From: a virus
DNA: 57,997 nt
Reading direction: 5' to 3' (one strand)
Virus record (IMG/VR): IMGVR_UViG_3300020442_004525
Span: 1-57,997 of that record
Part shown: positions 35,720-44,101 of the stretch, piece after piece
Position numbering within the stretch: the stretch's first letter is position 1
Layout: the number at the start of each line of letters is the position of its first letter
Translations under genes and position numbers: made by a program
Notes under the pieces: generated by a model
The model's input: the letters and a program-made list of their open reading frames with translations, nothing else
Told to the model about the DNA's origin: nothing
The model's database searches: none

Positions 35720-36269
35720 TGTAATAGGAGTAATGGGTAATGCTAGATCTGGTAAAGATACTGCATACCTGTCGATTAAAGATATATTCTTTGATCTTAA
35801 AGTTCATCGGGTTGCCTTTGCAGATGAATTAAAAAAAGAGTGCGACTCATTCCTTAGAGATAATATAGGAATTTCTGCATTCACCGAATCCCCAGAGGAA
35901 AAAGAGATTATTAGACCCTTCTTAGTTACATATGGAACTCATGTTAGGAGGAAACTAGATCCTAATTGCTGGATCAAGAAAGCGGAAGAATCTATGTGCC
36001 ACGAGGGTGATAGTGTTAATGTCATTACGGACACTAGATACCCAAATGAGGCTAAATGGATCAAACAAAACAAAGGGTTACTAATATTTCTTAGCAGGGA
36101 TGGAATAAAACCAGCAAACGAAGAGGAAGAAATAAACAACCCTATATTACAATCAATGGCGGATGTAGTAATCGAAATGCCAACCTTCCAAAAAGACTAT
36201 TTATCAAGATGCAGACATATAATCCAGAATCAGTTAAACAACTTACAGATACAGAATTGTGTAGCTTAA
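35709..36269 (+). CDS. Deoxynucleoside monophosphate kinase (T4 gp1-like)
   Basis: 186 residues from the GTG at 35709, which has AGGGGAGGG at a suitable distance; a GTG at 35700 is also possible but too close to that site. A P-loop is visible near the start (GVMGNARSGKDTA, with the G-x4-GK-D/T pattern). It is followed by an LID-like basic region, TDTRYPNEAKWI (Walker-B-like Asp with Arg) and LLIFLSRDG. This matches phage dNMP kinases, which turn dNMPs into dNDPs for the replication pool. It fits well with nrdA in the same window. The end overlaps the sigma-factor gene by 61 bases. Confidence 0.8.
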   Translation: MNFNVIGVMGNARSGKDTAYLSIKDIFFDLKVHRVAFADELKKECDSFLRDNIGISAFTESPEEKEIIRPFLVTYGTHVRRKLDPNCWIKKAEESMCHEGDSVNVITDTRYPNEAKWIKQNKGLLIFLSRDGIKPANEEEEINNPILQSMADVVIEMPTFQKDYLSRCRHIIQNQLNNLQIQNCVA

Positions 36270-36823
36270 TTAAACGACATAACTCAAATGAAGCATTAGG
36301 TGAACTAAACAATCGCCACGGAGCTTTAATTGTATCTATAGCAACAAGGTTATCCAAAAAATATGACAATTGGAATATAACCCAAGAGATTATAGATGAT
36401 GCATATTACATCATGTACCTCTCTGCATTAAAGTATAAACCAGATAAAAAAACTAAATTTTCTACTTTCGTTGGCAATGAGACAAAGTGGGCTTACTTAA
36501 ATAAGTGCAATAAATTTAAAAACCTAGTATCAAACATATCAAAACTCGAGTTAATAATGAAGTTCATTCCATCAACCACACAGAACGAGTCATCACAGGA
36601 CGAATTACTAGATTGCGTCTATTCGTTAATAAATACCCACCCAGACGTAAGGATGCATAAAATATTTAAACTAAGATATCAAGTGGGAAAAAATAACAAT
36701 GTAATGCCCTGGCATTTAATAGGTTATAAACTCGGATTAAGTGCGCAAGGTTGTATTAATATACATAACTCGGGAATATCTTATTTGAAAGAAAAACTAA
36801 AAAAGGAAGGAGTATCATGTTAA
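36209..36823 (+). CDS. Phage RNA polymerase sigma factor (sigma70-family)
   Basis: 204 residues. Residues about 29-105 resemble sigma region 2: ALGELNNRHGALIVSIATRL, then IDDAYYIMYLSALKY and TKFSTFVGNETKWAYLNKC. The F-S-T-(F/Y)-x-x-x-x-(T/I) step is typical. Residues about 148-198 resemble region 4: IFKLRYQ, then a helix-turn-helix HLIGYKLGLSAQGCINIHNSGISYLKEKL. Region 1 and most of region 3 are missing, as in T4 gp55 and other phage late sigma factors. It would direct host RNA polymerase to phage promoters in the middle or late phase. It overlaps the dNMP kinase gene by 61 bases and the SSB gene by 7 bases. Confidence 0.75.
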   Translation: MQTYNPESVKQLTDTELCSLIKRHNSNEALGELNNRHGALIVSIATRLSKKYDNWNITQEIIDDAYYIMYLSALKYKPDKKTKFSTFVGNETKWAYLNKCNKFKNLVSNISKLELIMKFIPSTTQNESSQDELLDCVYSLINTHPDVRMHKIFKLRYQVGKNNNVMPWHLIGYKLGLSAQGCINIHNSGISYLKEKLKKEGVSC

Positions 36824-37197
36824 ATAGATTTTCAGCAATAGGGAACTTAACGCAAGACCCGCAATTAAGGCCTGTGTCAGACAAATACAAAGTTTGCAAA
36901 TTCACGATCGCAATCAATAATCCCATCAGGAAAACAGTCTTATTCATGGATGTTGAAACCTGGGGTAAAACCGCAGAGAACTGTCAAAAATTCCTATCAA
37001 AAGGATCATCTGTAGCGGTTGATGGCAGGCTAGATGCCAGTAAGTGGCAAGACAAAAACGGAGTTAACAGAACAAAGATGTTTTGTACAGCAGATAATGT
37101 TCACTTCTTAAAAGGTAAGAGTAACGAAGGGCCACAGCAACCCTCTAGCCAGGAAGAATTTGATGAGGAAGAGGATCCAGATGAAGTACCATTCTGA
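36817..37197 (+). CDS. ssb: Single-stranded DNA-binding protein
   Basis: 126 residues. An OB-fold SSB signature is clear: LNRFSAIGNLTQDPQLR at the start, KVCKFTIAINN, FMDVETWGKTAENC, then FLSKGSSVAVDGRLDASKWQDKNG. The C-terminus is a flexible acidic tail ending in DPDEVPF, the tip by which SSB recruits replication proteins. It coats single-stranded DNA in phage replication. A good Shine-Dalgarno (GGAAGGAG) lies just before the ATG, inside the sigma-factor gene. It ends in a TGATG overlap with the following glycosyltransferase gene. Confidence 0.92.
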   Translation: MLNRFSAIGNLTQDPQLRPVSDKYKVCKFTIAINNPIRKTVLFMDVETWGKTAENCQKFLSKGSSVAVDGRLDASKWQDKNGVNRTKMFCTADNVHFLKGKSNEGPQQPSSQEEFDEEEDPDEVPF

Positions 37198-38288
37198 TGA
37201 ACGAAATTATAATAAAATGCCCAATAAACCACCTCTCTTACGGAAATATATCTTACAATATCTTAAGAGAGTTATTTAAATCAGGTATAAAAACATCCAT
37301 ATTTCCTGTATCAAATAAAATAGATATATCAATTTACGACAAGACAACTAAAGATTTTTCTGACTGGATTCAGGAAGGGGTAAGCCGGAGATACATGCAT
37401 TTAGACAGGGATGCACCATTCTTAAACATATGGCATATAGCGGGAGCAGAAGATAGAATATCAAATAATTCCGTATTATATACATTCCATGAAACTAGCG
37501 AAGTGACAGAACAAGAAAAGAATATATGCAAACTATACAATAAAGTTATTTTTAGTAGTACCTACTCCTCAGATATCTTTAATAACTCAGGCTTAGAGCA
37601 CTGCGGGTACTCAAATCCGGGCTTTGATGAAGATTTATATATAAATAATTCATATAAATTAAAAAATAAAATACACTTCGGCATAATGGGTAAGCTTGAA
37701 AACAGGAAGCATACTATAAAATTAATAAAATTATGGATCAAAAACTTTGGAAATGATCACAATTATCAATTGTCATGCTGTGTAACAAACCCGTTCTTAC
37801 CAAAGGATCATATCGACAAATTAAAAGAAGTAGTATTTGACGGAAGAAACATAACAAATGTAAACTTTCTTGAATTTATGCCAAAAAATTCTCAAGTAAA
37901 TGCTTACCTAAACTCAATAGACATCGATATAGGTGGGATGAGCGGAGCAGAAGGCTGGAACCTACCATCCTTTAATGCTACCTGCCTAGGAAAATGGAGC
38001 ATAGTGTTAAATTGCACGGCGCACAAAGATTGGGCAAACAAACACAACTGCATCTTAGTTGAACCAAACGGACAGGATAGTATAGAAGACGGCGTCTTTT
38101 TCACCAAGGGTTCTGAATTCAATGCTGGAAATAAATACTCATTTAATAATGAAGACTTTGAAAATGCACTACATAAAGCTATAAACAAAGTAAAGAATAA
38201 CATAATAAATGAAGAAGGATTAAAATTAACTAAAATTTTCACATATAAAAATACATTAAAAAATATTATAAAACATTTTGATATATAA
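37197..38288 (+). CDS. GT4-like glycosyltransferase coupled to ssb
   Basis: 363 residues. It has a GT-B layout: N-terminal CPINHLSYGNISYNILREL, VLYTFHETSEV, VIFSSTYSSDIF; then the second domain IHFGIMGKLENRKHTIKLI, NVNFLEFMPKNSQVNAYL and a donor site DIGGMSGAEGWNLPSFNATCLGK. The glycine/glutamate part (SGAEGWNLPS-x2-A) matches GT4 enzymes. It is coupled to ssb by a TGATG overlap, so a sugar transferase is made in step with an SSB. The C-terminal part becomes Lys/Asn-rich. The substrate is unknown. Confidence 0.65.
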   Translation: MNEIIIKCPINHLSYGNISYNILRELFKSGIKTSIFPVSNKIDISIYDKTTKDFSDWIQEGVSRRYMHLDRDAPFLNIWHIAGAEDRISNNSVLYTFHETSEVTEQEKNICKLYNKVIFSSTYSSDIFNNSGLEHCGYSNPGFDEDLYINNSYKLKNKIHFGIMGKLENRKHTIKLIKLWIKNFGNDHNYQLSCCVTNPFLPKDHIDKLKEVVFDGRNITNVNFLEFMPKNSQVNAYLNSIDIDIGGMSGAEGWNLPSFNATCLGKWSIVLNCTAHKDWANKHNCILVEPNGQDSIEDGVFFTKGSEFNAGNKYSFNNEDFENALHKAINKVKNNIINEEGLKLTKIFTYKNTLKNIIKHFDI

Positions 38289-38290
38289 AA

Positions 38291-38316
38291 ATAACAATCA
38301 TATTATATATTGTTAT
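38291..38316. other. Inverted repeat at the start of the FmdB-like gene
   Basis: ATAACAAT (38291-38298) and ATTGTTAT (38309-38316) form a perfect 8-base stem over a 10-base AT loop. The right arm runs into the ATG at 38315. It could hide the start codon in the mRNA or be an operator; it is too AT-rich for a classic terminator. Confidence 0.45.
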
Positions 38317-38653
38317 GCCATTATATGTTTTTCAGCATCCTGAGTCAGGAGAAGTAGTAGAAGTTGTTCTAGGCATGAACGATGATAAGTTTTATATAGA
38401 TGAAAAAGGGACTGAATGGAACCGCGTATTTCTCGCGCCCAATGCAAATATAGACGCTGATATCGACCCATTTTCATCAAGGGGTTTTGTTGATAAAACT
38501 AACACAAAAGGCTCGATGGGAGACCTTATGGAAAGGTCTAAAGAGATGAGCGAGAAGAGAAAAGACAAGCTGGGCTACGACCCTGTTCAACAAAAATATT
38601 TCAAAGAATACTCAAAAAAAAGGCGTGGAATGAAACATACACTAGATAGATAG
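38315..38653 (+). CDS. FmdB-like small protein without zinc ligands
   Basis: 112 residues. The start MPLYVFQHPESGEVVEVVLGM and the following FYIDEKGTEWNRVFLAPN match the N-terminal half of FmdB-type phage proteins, but the usual Cys-x2-Cys pairs are absent. The second half (GSMGDLMERSKEMSEKRKDKLGYDPVQQKYFKEY) is a charged helix also seen in small proteins of cyanophages and marine phages. Its function is unknown. It may be the first gene of the virion group that follows, as the ATG lies in a hairpin-forming sequence 27 bases after the previous stop. Confidence 0.65.
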   Translation: MPLYVFQHPESGEVVEVVLGMNDDKFYIDEKGTEWNRVFLAPNANIDADIDPFSSRGFVDKTNTKGSMGDLMERSKEMSEKRKDKLGYDPVQQKYFKEYSKKRRGMKHTLDR

Positions 38654-38687
38654 ATAAAATATCACAATTCCTGGTGTAATAGTATAC

Positions 38688-40772
38688 ATGCCGGACTATA
38701 AAAAGAACCCTATCTTCCACTCTGATATCAACAGGATTCAGAGTCATGAGCCAAATATAACGTTTGGTTACTCCTGGGATGATGTGTCGGGAAAATGGAT
38801 TCCAACAGCTAAAGATATAACTGTTGACATGCGTTCCACGAACGCAATCCTAGAGGGGATATCTGGCGAGCTGTCAAACATCCACGTCGACGTAGAGATA
38901 GATAGCGACAAAAGGTCTCATGAATTACTGGAGTCTATTTCGGGCTCCCTAGAGGCCGTAGGAATGGTTGATGATGCCAATACGCATAGGTTATTGTCAG
39001 GCATATCTGGCCAGCTTTCAGGCATACATGTAGATGTAGAAATCGATAGCGACACAAGGTCACATGAATTATTAGAAGAAATATCCAACTCCGTATCAAG
39101 TTTAAGTAAGGTAGATGACGAAACGACGCACAGTTTATTATCAGGAATATCCGGCGAGCTATCAGAGATACATGTGGATGTCGCAATAGACCACGATACA
39201 AGGGCTCACGAGTTATTAGAAGAGATATCTAACTCTGTATCCAGCCTAAGTAAAGTAGACGATGAAACGACGCACAGTTTATTATCAGGAATATCTGGTG
39301 AGTTATCAGAAATCCATGTGGACGTTGCAATAGATCACGATACGAGATCACATGAGTTACTGGAATCAATCAAAGATGGGATCTCAAATTTAGGAGATAG
39401 TAATGACGAAACCACTCATGAACTCCTAAGAGAGATATCAGAAGAACTCTCCAAGATTCATGTTGATGTAGAAATCGACCATGATGTAAGGTCTCACGAA
39501 TTACTGGAATCAATTTCGGGTGGTATTGGTAGCCTAGGAGACAGCAGCGACGCAGAAACCCACAGGCTTCTACAAGAAATATCAAATGAATTATCAAATA
39601 TTCATGTGGATGTAGAACTTGACCATGACACGCAAACACACCAACTACTAGACCAGATTAATGAAAACCTAAAATTAATTGACGTAAATATTATAGGCAA
39701 CAACCTATCAGATACAGAGACTCATAGAATATTATCAGGAATTTCTGGACATGACGACTGTCACTACAGACAAAACCAAAGGATGCTTGGAGCAATCAAG
39801 GACGCTTCGGAGAACTTAAACCTCTCAGTAGAAGAGCTTAAAAAAGACTTCAGGGAAGTTACATACCACAAAAAAGTATTCGAGAAGCACGTATTAATGC
39901 CCGAACAGTCCCCGACGCAACCACCACAAGCCCCCCTTTCGTTCGAAGAAAAAATATTTAAACTAAGAAAAGATCGACAAAATAGCGAGTATTTATTCAT
40001 GAAAGAATCCTATGACGGAGTCGATCGAGATAGAGTAGAGGATATGGAAGAGTCTATGGAATTTGCAATCTACGGAGAAAAGTACGTAGGGGACGATGCA
40101 GATTGGCACAGCTTCTTTCCGCTCGCCAAACGACTAGGCAACAGTGATAGGATCAATTTATTTAATAATGATATATACCCCCTAGAAATAAAATTTCAAG
40201 GGGGAGACTCCACGTGGATTGACCCAGGTTATAAAGTTGAAATGTCAAAAGAAGAAGCATCTCAATTATTCATAAGAAATCAATTTGCTATCTCGAAATT
40301 TGAAGTAGAATACTCCTTACAAAGGTTGTACACCCCAGAAGAACAATTCACAAGGAACGACGAACACGAGTATACCCTAGGTCACCAAACCTACGGCAGG
40401 GTTGGCTTAACCTCTATGGCTATAAGTGAAAGTTTCCTTTATGTTAAATATTTAAATAAATGGAAAAGAGTAGCGATAGCTAGTTGGCAAGATATAGATA
40501 CTAGAACCCAACACGCATTCCCAATATCTTACTTTGATGCATATTCAGACGTAAACTATCTTTACCTAAATACGAACGAAGGAGAAAGAAGGGTATTAAT
40601 CGCAGACTGGGAAACTACGGACAAAATACCAATAGATAGCCACAATAAAATCTGGGCAGATAATGACTTTATATATGCAAAGCTACCAAGCAGGCTAGAT
40701 GCTATCTGTGAAGACAGATTAGGACACTCATCCTGGAAAAGATACCCTATAACAATTTTTAGTAAATCATGA
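38688..40772 (+). CDS. Repeat-rich virion fibre/appendage protein
   Basis: 694 residues. Residues 51-360 consist of six units of about 48 residues (the last 54), plus a partial seventh. Each unit carries THxLLxxISGELSxIHVDV followed by a second helix RSHELLExIS. The alternation of a short amphipathic helix with a loop looks like a trimeric coiled-coil fibre shaft. From about 400 the protein changes to a globular beta-rich head (EKHVLMPEQSPTQPP linker, then FYPL/YSLQRLYTPEEQ). It is coupled to the next gene by an ATGA overlap. It is probably a tail or neck fibre. The start ATG has no clear Shine-Dalgarno. Confidence 0.65.
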   Translation: MPDYKKNPIFHSDINRIQSHEPNITFGYSWDDVSGKWIPTAKDITVDMRSTNAILEGISGELSNIHVDVEIDSDKRSHELLESISGSLEAVGMVDDANTHRLLSGISGQLSGIHVDVEIDSDTRSHELLEEISNSVSSLSKVDDETTHSLLSGISGELSEIHVDVAIDHDTRAHELLEEISNSVSSLSKVDDETTHSLLSGISGELSEIHVDVAIDHDTRSHELLESIKDGISNLGDSNDETTHELLREISEELSKIHVDVEIDHDVRSHELLESISGGIGSLGDSSDAETHRLLQEISNELSNIHVDVELDHDTQTHQLLDQINENLKLIDVNIIGNNLSDTETHRILSGISGHDDCHYRQNQRMLGAIKDASENLNLSVEELKKDFREVTYHKKVFEKHVLMPEQSPTQPPQAPLSFEEKIFKLRKDRQNSEYLFMKESYDGVDRDRVEDMEESMEFAIYGEKYVGDDADWHSFFPLAKRLGNSDRINLFNNDIYPLEIKFQGGDSTWIDPGYKVEMSKEEASQLFIRNQFAISKFEVEYSLQRLYTPEEQFTRNDEHEYTLGHQTYGRVGLTSMAISESFLYVKYLNKWKRVAIASWQDIDTRTQHAFPISYFDAYSDVNYLYLNTNEGERRVLIADWETTDKIPIDSHNKIWADNDFIYAKLPSRLDAICEDRLGHSSWKRYPITIFSKS
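38838..39770 (+). repeat. 144-base tandem repeats (48-residue units) in fibre gene
   Basis: Unit starts are seen at 38838, 38982, 39126, 39270, 39414 and 39558, then a longer unit and a partial one from 39720. Units 3 and 4 are nearly identical at DNA level, which points to recent duplication; the outer units have drifted. Confidence 0.85.
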
Positions 40773-41458
40773 AGATAAGTAAGTTTAAAGATATAGACAA
40801 CTACCAAGATAGAAAAGACAAAAAAGAGGTCACAGATCTACTTGAGGGTATAAAAGACTCAGGTGAAACTACTGCGGCGGAAATATCTAACGTATCTTCA
40901 GGACAGCAAGATATAATTGACAGGCTAGAATCAGTTCAAGACAGAATTGAAAAACTACCCTCTAGATCCGACAGAACTAAAATATTCAGCCAAAAAGTAG
41001 AGGAGGATCTTATTATATTAGAAACTCCAGATGAACTATTCTCAATAGAACAAGATTGTGAGGATTTTTTCGACAGGACATCTCAACTACCAGAGGTAAA
41101 TCAGTTTTTTATTTTATCAGAAGAAGCTAGGGATGATAGGTGCGTCAAACGTACTTATAATTTTGACCTGGAACAACCTCTAGCGATAAGACTCGACAGC
41201 TACCTCGGAGATGAGAACGGCTTCATTAACGCCTTCGGGCAACTGGAAAATAAAAGCTCGGATATAACCATAATAAATGATACTTTATATAAACTGAGGC
41301 TAAGGATGGATGACGTAGAGTCGGATATCAGCATTGAAGACGGTTTTTCAGCAACATTCAATGACCTCGAAAATGACAACATCTTATCCTTCAAGAGAGA
41401 TCACACTATATCTGGTTATGTTTTAAACTATGTAGTTGAAGGTAAGATGAACTCATGA
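40769..41458 (+). CDS. Virion-associated protein, probable fibre partner
   Basis: 229 residues, no family recognised. The first 75 residues are a charged coiled-coil-like stretch (DRKDKKEVTDLLEGIKDSGETT, then QQDIIDRLESVQDRIEKLPSR). The rest looks like a beta-rich domain (FFILSEEARDDRCVKRTYNFDLEQPLAIRLD). It lies between two repeat-rich fibre genes, with ATGA overlaps at both ends, so it is very likely part of the same appendage. The alternating helix and sheet content suits a connector between shaft and base. Confidence 0.55.
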   Translation: MKISKFKDIDNYQDRKDKKEVTDLLEGIKDSGETTAAEISNVSSGQQDIIDRLESVQDRIEKLPSRSDRTKIFSQKVEEDLIILETPDELFSIEQDCEDFFDRTSQLPEVNQFFILSEEARDDRCVKRTYNFDLEQPLAIRLDSYLGDENGFINAFGQLENKSSDITIINDTLYKLRLRMDDVESDISIEDGFSATFNDLENDNILSFKRDHTISGYVLNYVVEGKMNS

Positions 41459-42387
41459 AAATTACCCGTCATAAAAGCCTCGTAAGAGAAATTGCTCCAG
41501 GAATTATTGTTGTTGGAAACAACCCCTTTGCTCCAACACTACGACTGGACGAGCTCTCCTCTAGAGCTCAATTAAACAACGAAGACGTACTAGTTAAACC
41601 TGACTTAACTAATATTTCGGGAGATAGCTTAGATTACAAAAACTTGCATTCCATCTCAGGCTCCTTCGAGACGCGTCCTAACGTCAAAGGCTTAGACGTA
41701 ATGCTTTCAGGAGATTTAGATAATCAAATTAACGATTTAATAAACCAAGACCAAAACACCATATCAGAACTAAATATTACAAGTGGCATCTTAAATGAGA
41801 CACTCGAAAATGCAAGCGGAATATTAAACGACAAAATCATATACGAATCTCAAGTCAGATTCACTAAAGACGATGGGCTACAGCACTCAATAGTATTATC
41901 AAGTGGAATTTTAAATGACAAAATAGAAGAAGAATCACTAACAAGAGAGTCTAGCGATCAAGAAATAAATACCAAAATAGATGTATTAAACCAAGAGGTC
42001 AACGATAAAATAACCGTAGCCAGCGGCGACTTACAAAATTCCGTAGATAAAATCAGCGGTCAGCTCGAAGCAGAAACCGATTACAGAACCGCTATGGATA
42101 ATAACTTAAACCTGAGCATTATTGAGATCAGCGGTCAACTCGAAGCAGAAACCGATTCCAGAACCACTGCAGACAATAATTTAAATCTTAAAATAGATGA
42201 AGTCAGCGGACGCTTAGATTCAGAATCTCAAACAAGAGAGGATTCAATTAACTCACTAAATCTCAAGGTTGATAATTTCAGTGGAGAAGTTGACTCCAAG
42301 ATTGAAGACCTTGAGCAAAATGCCCTAGGAATAAGCTACGCTGAGGCCGCAGACCTAGCCAAAAAATGGGCAATAATCCTAGGTTAA
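41455..42387 (+). CDS. Fibre-type virion protein with SG-L repeats
   Basis: 310 residues. After an N-terminal part with HSISGSFETRPNVKGLDVMLSG, which resembles phage fibre base domains, the protein is built of coiled-coil repeats. A 25-residue unit (SGQLEAETDYRTAMDNNLNL plus five residues) occurs three times, with a fourth start. It ends in AADLAKKWAIILG, a short amphipathic cap. It would be a thin trimeric fibre. Its stop codon TAA shares bases with the TAA of the convergent LamG-like gene (TTAA at 42384-42387). Confidence 0.6.
   Translation: MKITRHKSLVREIAPGIIVVGNNPFAPTLRLDELSSRAQLNNEDVLVKPDLTNISGDSLDYKNLHSISGSFETRPNVKGLDVMLSGDLDNQINDLINQDQNTISELNITSGILNETLENASGILNDKIIYESQVRFTKDDGLQHSIVLSSGILNDKIEEESLTRESSDQEINTKIDVLNQEVNDKITVASGDLQNSVDKISGQLEAETDYRTAMDNNLNLSIIEISGQLEAETDSRTTADNNLNLKIDEVSGRLDSESQTREDSINSLNLKVDNFSGEVDSKIEDLEQNALGISYAEAADLAKKWAIILG
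42055..42300 (+). repeat. 75-base tandem repeats in fibre gene
   Basis: Unit starts at 42055, 42130, 42205 and 42280, each beginning AGCGG or AGTGG and encoding SG followed by a charged heptad-like stretch. The first two units are closest. Confidence 0.8.
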
Positions 42388-44099
42388 TCAGGATATCTAT
42401 TTATCTGAACATCTATTTTTAAATCTGCATTTTTTACAGCATCTACATTTAAACCATCAACGCTCAGCATTCCAGTGCTCTTATTTAATCCAAAAGGCAG
42501 ATTTTCTGATTTTTTCGTGGGAGCAGATGGGTCACTAGAATCAGTAACTTCAACTTGTAGATTTGCAGAAGTTAAATCTGAAGTGTGGTAATCGTTAAAA
42601 TAAACATTCAACCCCTTAGATTCGTTGTAAAAATCAATACTCTGAGGATTCAAACTCGTTCCCTCAATATCAGACATAGAACCAACACTAAATTTAATGT
42701 TCGGATTGGCAGAATTTGAAATAATTGTACTTCCGTCTAGTAAGGAGTTCATTAAATCCCCACCTTGCTTGCCCCTTAATCTATTACCACCTGTAGCGCC
42801 CAGGTGATTAAAATGGCCTATTACATAATCACTATTTTGCCAATCCATCCTATTGGTTAAAAAACTACTGTGGTCGAGTGCGAATTCAAAATAATCATTA
42901 GGTTTAGATTGTACAAGTTCAATCAGCTTTTTAAGTGGGACCTCATTAATGTAATGGTAATCCATAAAAACGCGGATCCTAATACTTCCATCTTCTAAAT
43001 CTTCTTGGATATAAATTTCGTTCTTCTTTCTTGTTCCAGTTGCCTCTGGATCATCTACCGAGTGCCACAAGTTATGTTCACCTAAGTAACTAAAGGGCGT
43101 ATACCTTTTATCATAAAAATATACATAAAGATTATTATTTCCTTTGTGCTTCGCCCTTATGCCCAGGTAGGATTCATTAACAAAGTAAACCTCCCCGTAA
43201 GTAGCCCTATCTCCACTAAAATCATATCCATTCACTTCTTCTAGGGATAACTTTTCAGGAAAAACGGGCAATGACATAAAAGGTTTTGGCCTGGAATTAT
43301 CACTCGCTCCCGACCCATCATTAATGGCTAAATTCGACACAGTCATATAGTGATAATCATTAGGTAATCCACTAAAAAATTGCAAGTCTGTAAAATTTTC
43401 AGTAAACTGATGCTCTACAATTAAATCTCCAACCTGAAACTCTAATTTACCATTTTCGTCAAAATAAAAATCAATATTATAACGAGTAGGACTTATGGGT
43501 CTTATATCCCAACTTGCACTAGCGATTACCGTTTGAGTTGTATGATTCTTTATTTTAATACCCAGATCATGGTACGTATCTAGAGAAACGGAATAAAGGT
43601 CTCCCCCAAAGTGAAATCTAAATATGTCTGTAGGTGAATAATAAGTATGACTAGCCCAACATGTCCAATAATTAATAAAAATACCTTTCGAAAACTTGCT
43701 CAAATCAAATTTAAACATTGATTGCTGATTATCACTCCTACCCTGAAAGTGATAGCCATAGTATTGTTTATATTCATCCTCTGAATTAAAAGTATTTAGA
43801 TTTGTCGAAAACCTATTTATTGAACGATTGGTTCCACTCTGGAGTTGCACGACATAAGCACTAAAAAAATCACCCGTCGTTGTCGCCCAGTCTTTATCAT
43901 AAAACTCATGACTTTTATTAACCCCCGTGAAAGGTCCCTCGGTCTGCACCCCATTCAACCTTACGCTACTCATAGCGCCATTTATTAATCCCCCAAACAA
44001 CCTAACCAACCCTTCAGGATTCATAGATTTATGATACAGACCATTATGCCAATAAGGCTTGGAGAAATAACTAAACCCTGTTCTTAATAATTTAGCCAT
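42384..44099 (-). CDS. LamG/ConA-like lectin-fold virion protein (paralogue 2)
   Basis: 571 residues. The first about 290 residues parallel the upstream gene: MAK-x2-RTG start, FDLSKFSKGIFINYWTCWASH, a central body, then LAINDGSGASDNSRP. The NDGSG-x2-DN-x-P step is typical of ConA/LamG-like domains in phage structural proteins. The C-terminal half has further beta-rich parts and a final DGLNVDAVKNADLKIDVQINRYP. It is the last gene of the portal-led operon, starting 2 bases after the upstream stop. It is probably a sugar-binding appendage or decoration protein; binding itself is not shown. Confidence 0.55.
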   Translation of the reverse strand: MAKLLRTGFSYFSKPYWHNGLYHKSMNPEGLVRLFGGLINGAMSSVRLNGVQTEGPFTGVNKSHEFYDKDWATTTGDFFSAYVVQLQSGTNRSINRFSTNLNTFNSEDEYKQYYGYHFQGRSDNQQSMFKFDLSKFSKGIFINYWTCWASHTYYSPTDIFRFHFGGDLYSVSLDTYHDLGIKIKNHTTQTVIASASWDIRPISPTRYNIDFYFDENGKLEFQVGDLIVEHQFTENFTDLQFFSGLPNDYHYMTVSNLAINDGSGASDNSRPKPFMSLPVFPEKLSLEEVNGYDFSGDRATYGEVYFVNESYLGIRAKHKGNNNLYVYFYDKRYTPFSYLGEHNLWHSVDDPEATGTRKKNEIYIQEDLEDGSIRIRVFMDYHYINEVPLKKLIELVQSKPNDYFEFALDHSSFLTNRMDWQNSDYVIGHFNHLGATGGNRLRGKQGGDLMNSLLDGSTIISNSANPNIKFSVGSMSDIEGTSLNPQSIDFYNESKGLNVYFNDYHTSDLTSANLQVEVTDSSDPSAPTKKSENLPFGLNKSTGMLSVDGLNVDAVKNADLKIDVQINRYPD

Positions 44100-44101
44100 A
44101 A

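Noticed and set aside
42376-42394. Hairpin ATCCT ... AGGAT at the convergent gene ends as a two-way terminator
   Set aside because: The 5-base stem is too short and no T-run follows on either strand.
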